From: Thioalkalivibrio sp. ALJT
GTDB lineage: Bacteria; Pseudomonadota; Gammaproteobacteria; Ectothiorhodospirales; Ectothiorhodospiraceae
Assembly: GCF_000381825.1 (NCBI RefSeq)
Contig: NZ_KB907130.1
Coordinates: 1-64,000, forward strand
Direction of reading: 5' to 3'
DNA: 64,000 bases
The notes beneath the pieces are model-generated. The model did no database searches and was not told the origin of the DNA. It saw nothing but the letters and a program-made list of their open reading frames with translations. Numbering within the stretch: the stretch's first letter is position 1; every line of letters begins with the position of its first letter. Positions 60,876 to 64,000 of the stretch are shown here, piece by piece. The translations under genes were made by a program, and so were the position numbers.

Positions 60876-61704
60876 GCAGCGCATCCTGACCGCCCTGGCG
60901 CTGGGCCTGCCGGCGCTGGCACTGGTGGCATGGGGGCCAAACCTCCTGGTCCTGGGCCTGGTCGTGTTGATCCTGGCGCTGGCGAGCTGGGAATGGGCGG
61001 GTCTGGCCGGCGCGCCGAGCGTGCCAGCAAGACTTCTGATCGGGGCGGCGGTCGTAATCCCGATCGCCATTCTGGGAGGGGTGCCGGTGGCGGGGCTCCA
61101 TTACCTGTTACTGGCGCTGGCTTTGCTCTGGTGGCTGGTCGTGTTGCTGATTCTGCCGTTCTATCGCGAAGACGAGGCGCGTGCTCGCGGGCGTTTCAAT
61201 GCGCTGTTCGCGGTCGCCGGGATCGTGACCCTGGTGCCCGCGGGCATGGCGCTGGTGTGGCTGCATGCCCTGGCACCATGGCTGGTGGTGTATCTGGTGG
61301 TACTGGTCGGTCTGGCAGATACCGGAGCCTACTTTGCCGGGAGGTCCTTCGGGCGCAATCCGCTGGCGCCGCATATCAGTCCGGGCAAGACCCGGGAGGG
61401 TCTGTTCGGCGGGCTGGTCACGGTGCTGGCGTTTGCGATTGTGGTGGCGGCTGTCTGGGGCCTGGATCCGATGGATTCGCTGGTGTTTGTGCTGCTTTCG
61501 GTGCTGATCGGCCTGGTATCGGTGGTCGGGGATCTGTTCGAAAGCATTCTGAAACGTGAGGCCGGTGCGAAGGACAGCGGTTCCTTGCTGCCGGGTCACG
61601 GGGGTATTCTGGATCGGTTTGACAGCATGGTCGCGGCGGCGCCGGTATTTCTTGCCGGATTGCTCTGGCTGGCGCTGGTTCCGTTTCCGGTGACAGGCCC
61701 CTAG
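60868..61704 (+). CDS. cdsA: Phosphatidate cytidylyltransferase
   Basis: This 278-residue inner-membrane enzyme makes CDP-diacylglycerol. It has about seven hydrophobic helices and the signature SLVGDLFESILKREAGAKDS-like string with GHGGILDRFDS near the C-terminus, plus SPGKTREGL. The ATG at 60868 overlaps the uppS stop. Confidence 0.95.
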   Translation: MLRQRILTALALGLPALALVAWGPNLLVLGLVVLILALASWEWAGLAGAPSVPARLLIGAAVVIPIAILGGVPVAGLHYLLLALALLWWLVVLLILPFYREDEARARGRFNALFAVAGIVTLVPAGMALVWLHALAPWLVVYLVVLVGLADTGAYFAGRSFGRNPLAPHISPGKTREGLFGGLVTVLAFAIVVAAVWGLDPMDSLVFVLLSVLIGLVSVVGDLFESILKREAGAKDSGSLLPGHGGILDRFDSMVAAAPVFLAGLLWLALVPFPVTGP

Positions 61705-61866
61705 GAACCGTGTTGCTCGCGCGCCTGCCGAGTCGGATTCCGACAGGTGACTCCGGTTTTTGCCGAGCACGGGTGCAGGCACAGGCTGCGAGACTCCCGC
61801 TGCGGTGGGTAAGGACGGGCGTGCGAAGAAAAATCGGTGTTCCCCGGGGGAACGGGTAGGGTATTG

Positions 61867-63069
61867 ATGAAGACGACGCAGCTGACCATCCTGGGCTCTA
61901 CCGGCAGTATCGGGCTGAGCACGCTCGATGTGGTCGCGCGTCAACCGCAGCGTTTCGGGGTGTATGCGTTGACCGCGCACCGCAACGTGGAACGTATGCG
62001 GGAGCAATGTCTGACGCATATGCCCGAGGTGGCGGTGATGGCGGACCGCGAGGCGGCCGATGCGCTGCGGGCGGCGCTCGCAGCGACCGGTTCGCATACC
62101 GAGGTTCGCTGGGGGCCGGAGGCGCTGGCCGAGGTCGCGCGGGCGCCGCAGGTGGACGCGGTGATGGCCGCGATCGTCGGGGCGGCCGGGTTGCTGCCGA
62201 CGCTTGCGGCGGCGCAAGCCGGCAAGCGGGTATTGCTGGCCAACAAGGAGGCGCTGGTGATGTCCGGCGCGCTGCTGATGGATGCCGTACAGCGCTCGGG
62301 CGCCTCCCTGTTGCCGATTGACTCCGAGCACAACGCCATTTTCCAGTGTCTGCCCACGGGTTACGTTTGCGGGGAGCCGGTGTCACCGCAAGGGGCCCGC
62401 CGGATCTGGCTGACGGCGTCGGGCGGTCCGTTTCGCGATCGGCCGCTGGATCGTTTTGCCGGGATCACGCCGGAGGAGGCCTGTGCCCACCCGAACTGGG
62501 ATATGGGGCGGAAGATCTCGGTTGATTCGGCAACCATGATGAACAAGGGGCTGGAGGTGATCGAGGCCTGCTGGCTGTTCGCGGTCCAGCCCTCGGCGAT
62601 CCAGGTCGTGCTGCATCCACAGAGCATCGTGCATTCGATGGTAGCCTACGATGATGGCTCGGTCCTCGCGCAGCTGGGCAACCCGGATATGCGGACACCG
62701 ATTGCCCATGCCCTGGCGTGGCCGGAGCGCATGGCTTCGGGCGTGCAGCCGCTTGATCTGCTGACCATGGGTACGCTGGAATTTTCGGAGCCGGAGGCGG
62801 CCCGGTTCCCGGCGCTGAGGCTTGCGTACCGGGCGCTGGAGCGGGGTGGGACCGCCACCGCGGTGCTGAACGCCGCGAATGAGGTCGCGGTCGAGGCGTT
62901 TCTGGACGAACGCCTGGCCTTCAGTGAGATCCCGACGGTGATCGCGGCGACTCTGGACACGGTGGAGCCCGAGGCGGCCGATTCGCTGGAGCGCGTTCTG
63001 GCCGCTGACCGCAGGGCGCGAGAGGTGGCCGGCGGCCTTGTTACCAACCCCGAGCAGGCGGCGTCATGA
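61867..63069 (+). CDS. dxr: 1-deoxy-D-xylulose 5-phosphate reductoisomerase
   Basis: This 400-residue NADPH enzyme is the first committed step of the MEP isoprenoid pathway, which supplies uppS and hpnC/D. It has the NADPH motif [26 protein letters not shown], the metal-binding [13 protein letters not shown] and the loop TASGGPFRD. The ATG at 61867 is preceded by a 160-bp gap after cdsA, so it may have its own promoter. It overlaps rseP by four bases (ATGA). Confidence 0.97.
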   Translation: MKTTQLTILGSTGSIGLSTLDVVARQPQRFGVYALTAHRNVERMREQCLTHMPEVAVMADREAADALRAALAATGSHTEVRWGPEALAEVARAPQVDAVMAAIVGAAGLLPTLAAAQAGKRVLLANKEALVMSGALLMDAVQRSGASLLPIDSEHNAIFQCLPTGYVCGEPVSPQGARRIWLTASGGPFRDRPLDRFAGITPEEACAHPNWDMGRKISVDSATMMNKGLEVIEACWLFAVQPSAIQVVLHPQSIVHSMVAYDDGSVLAQLGNPDMRTPIAHALAWPERMASGVQPLDLLTMGTLEFSEPEAARFPALRLAYRALERGGTATAVLNAANEVAVEAFLDERLAFSEIPTVIAATLDTVEPEAADSLERVLAADRRAREVAGGLVTNPEQAAS

Positions 63070-64000
63070 CCTTCCTGACCAGCGTTCTGGCCTTCATTGT
63101 GGCCATCGGGGTGCTGGTCACCGTACATGAGTACGGGCATTACCTCGCCGCGCGTTTGATGGGGGTGAAGGTTCTGCGCTTTTCGGTCGGTTTTGGCCGT
63201 CCGTTGTTCAGGCGCGATTTCGGGCACGACCGGACGGAATTCGTGATTGCCGCGCTGCCACTGGGTGGCTACGTCAAGATGCTGGATGAGCGCGAAGGGG
63301 ATGTCGCGCCCGCGGAGCGTGAACGCGCGTTCAACCAGAAGAGTCTGCGTGCACGTGCCTTCGTGGTCTCGGCAGGACCGGCGGCGAACTTCCTGCTGGC
63401 GATCGTGGTGTATGCCGTGATGTTCATGGTCGGGGTGGGCGGGGTCAAGCCGGTGCTCGGCGAGATCGTGGCAGACACACCCGCGGCGGAGGCCGGTCTG
63501 GAGCGTGGTCAGCAGATCCTGCGTGTGGGCGAGCGGGCGGTGGTCGACTGGGAACAGGCCAATCTGCGGTTGCTGGATCACGCGGTCCGCGGCGAGCGCG
63601 TGACGCTGCTTCTGCGCGACGCCGATGGCAGTGAGGTCGAACGGGTTGTGGACCTGCGGGATCGGCAGGCCCTGCTCGGCGAAGGGCAGTTCCTGGAAAA
63701 GCTGGGGCTGCGCCCATACCGGCCAGCGCTGGAGCCACGGATCGGAGCGGTCGAGTCCGGCAGTCCGGCGGCCGCCGCCGGGCTGGTGCCGGGGGACCGT
63801 GTGCGAGGGGTGAACGGGGACGCAGTGGATGACTGGAACCACTGGGTGGAGGTCGTGCGAGCGCGTCCGGAGGAAGAGCTGCGGGTGCGGGTGGAGCGTG
63901 ATGGCCACCATGTGGAGCTGCGTATGATCCCCGAACCGGTGCAGGATGGTGACACCACGATCGGGCGTATTGGCGCGGGGGTGGATACGGATCAGGCGGC
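63066..64000 (+). CDS. rseP: Site-2 protease RseP (partial)
   Basis: This inner-membrane zinc protease runs off the window edge after about 311 residues. HEYGH (residues 20-24) is the metal site in [14 protein letters not shown]. Two PDZ domains follow (about 120-200 and 215-290), with [16 protein letters not shown] in the second. RseP cleaves RseA to release sigma-E and clears signal peptides. The ATG at 63066 overlaps dxr. The second catalytic Asp region (NxxPxPxLDGG) would lie beyond the window. Confidence 0.95.
   Translation, partial: MTFLTSVLAFIVAIGVLVTVHEYGHYLAARLMGVKVLRFSVGFGRPLFRRDFGHDRTEFVIAALPLGGYVKMLDEREGDVAPAERERAFNQKSLRARAFVVSAGPAANFLLAIVVYAVMFMVGVGGVKPVLGEIVADTPAAEAGLERGQQILRVGERAVVDWEQANLRLLDHAVRGERVTLLLRDADGSEVERVVDLRDRQALLGEGQFLEKLGLRPYRPALEPRIGAVESGSPAAAAGLVPGDRVRGVNGDAVDDWNHWVEVVRARPEEELRVRVERDGHHVELRMIPEPVQDGDTTIGRIGAGVDTDQA

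Overview
The window is a 64 kb stretch of GC-rich chromosome from a gammaproteobacterium. Ribosomal and translation genes (rpsB-tsf-pyrH-frr-uppS-cdsA-dxr-rseP), cyaY, slyX, rsmJ, pdxH, the mtaD-ubiG-phosphatase string also known from Pseudomonas, and the squalene genes hpnC/D/E all fit this group. The combination suggests a Chromatiales/Ectothiorhodospiraceae-type organism such as Thioalkalivibrio. That placement is inference from gene content, not from a marker search.

Layout. 1-750: an IS630-type transposase remnant, the scar of an old integrative element (tandem 12-bp repeats, and a 27-bp direct repeat that includes the tRNA 3' end) and tRNA-Arg(ACG). 830-23840: host genes, among them a glyoxalase II-like hydrolase, DEAD-box helicase, TonB receptor plus lipoate ligase, citrate synthase, a solitary GlcD-type oxidase, serS, a two-domain thioredoxin protein, cyaY, a Rieske-like protein that has lost its cluster ligands, rsmJ-slyX-hydroxyacid dehydrogenase, yccA and a SulP transporter with a coiled-coil insert. 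24176-35460: an 11.3 kb element integrated in the 3' end of tRNA-Ser(UGA). It carries a tyrosine integrase, an AlpA-like regulator, a primase-helicase, an iteron-rich probable origin, a serine recombinase, small and large terminase genes and a convergent restriction-modification pair, but no capsid or tail genes. 35447-36290: a tRNA cluster (Ser-UGA, a broken Ser copy, Val-CAC, Ser-CGA). 36381-56779: pdxH, a CDGSH/glutamate-synthase fusion, a YgiQ radical-SAM protein, hpnC/D/E around an FNR-box-controlled hemN, a MupP/Gph-like phosphatase, ubiG, mtaD, doxX, wrbA, an orphan ZorAB-like proton-channel pair, glnD and map. 56817-64000: the rpsB-to-rseP run.

How it works together. hpnC, hpnD and hpnE together convert farnesyl diphosphate to squalene. 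dxr and uppS supply and use the same isoprenoid pool. rpsB-tsf-pyrH-frr-uppS-cdsA-dxr-rseP links translation to envelope and isoprenoid synthesis. The integrated element has replication, site-specific recombination, a DNA-packaging motor and a restriction system, but no genes to build a particle. This is the profile of a phage satellite or packaging-dependent island.

Three copies of a previously unlabelled MITE-like repeat (10207-10550, 48084-48383, 53078-53255) share terminal inverted repeats and a conserved core hairpin. In two of them the terminal repeat supplies the stop codon of the neighbouring gene (mtaD and the ZorB-like gene). The most unusual proteins are the Rieske-like protein at 18308-18868, which keeps the disulfide cysteines but none of the four iron-sulfur ligands, and the orphan ZorAB-like pair.
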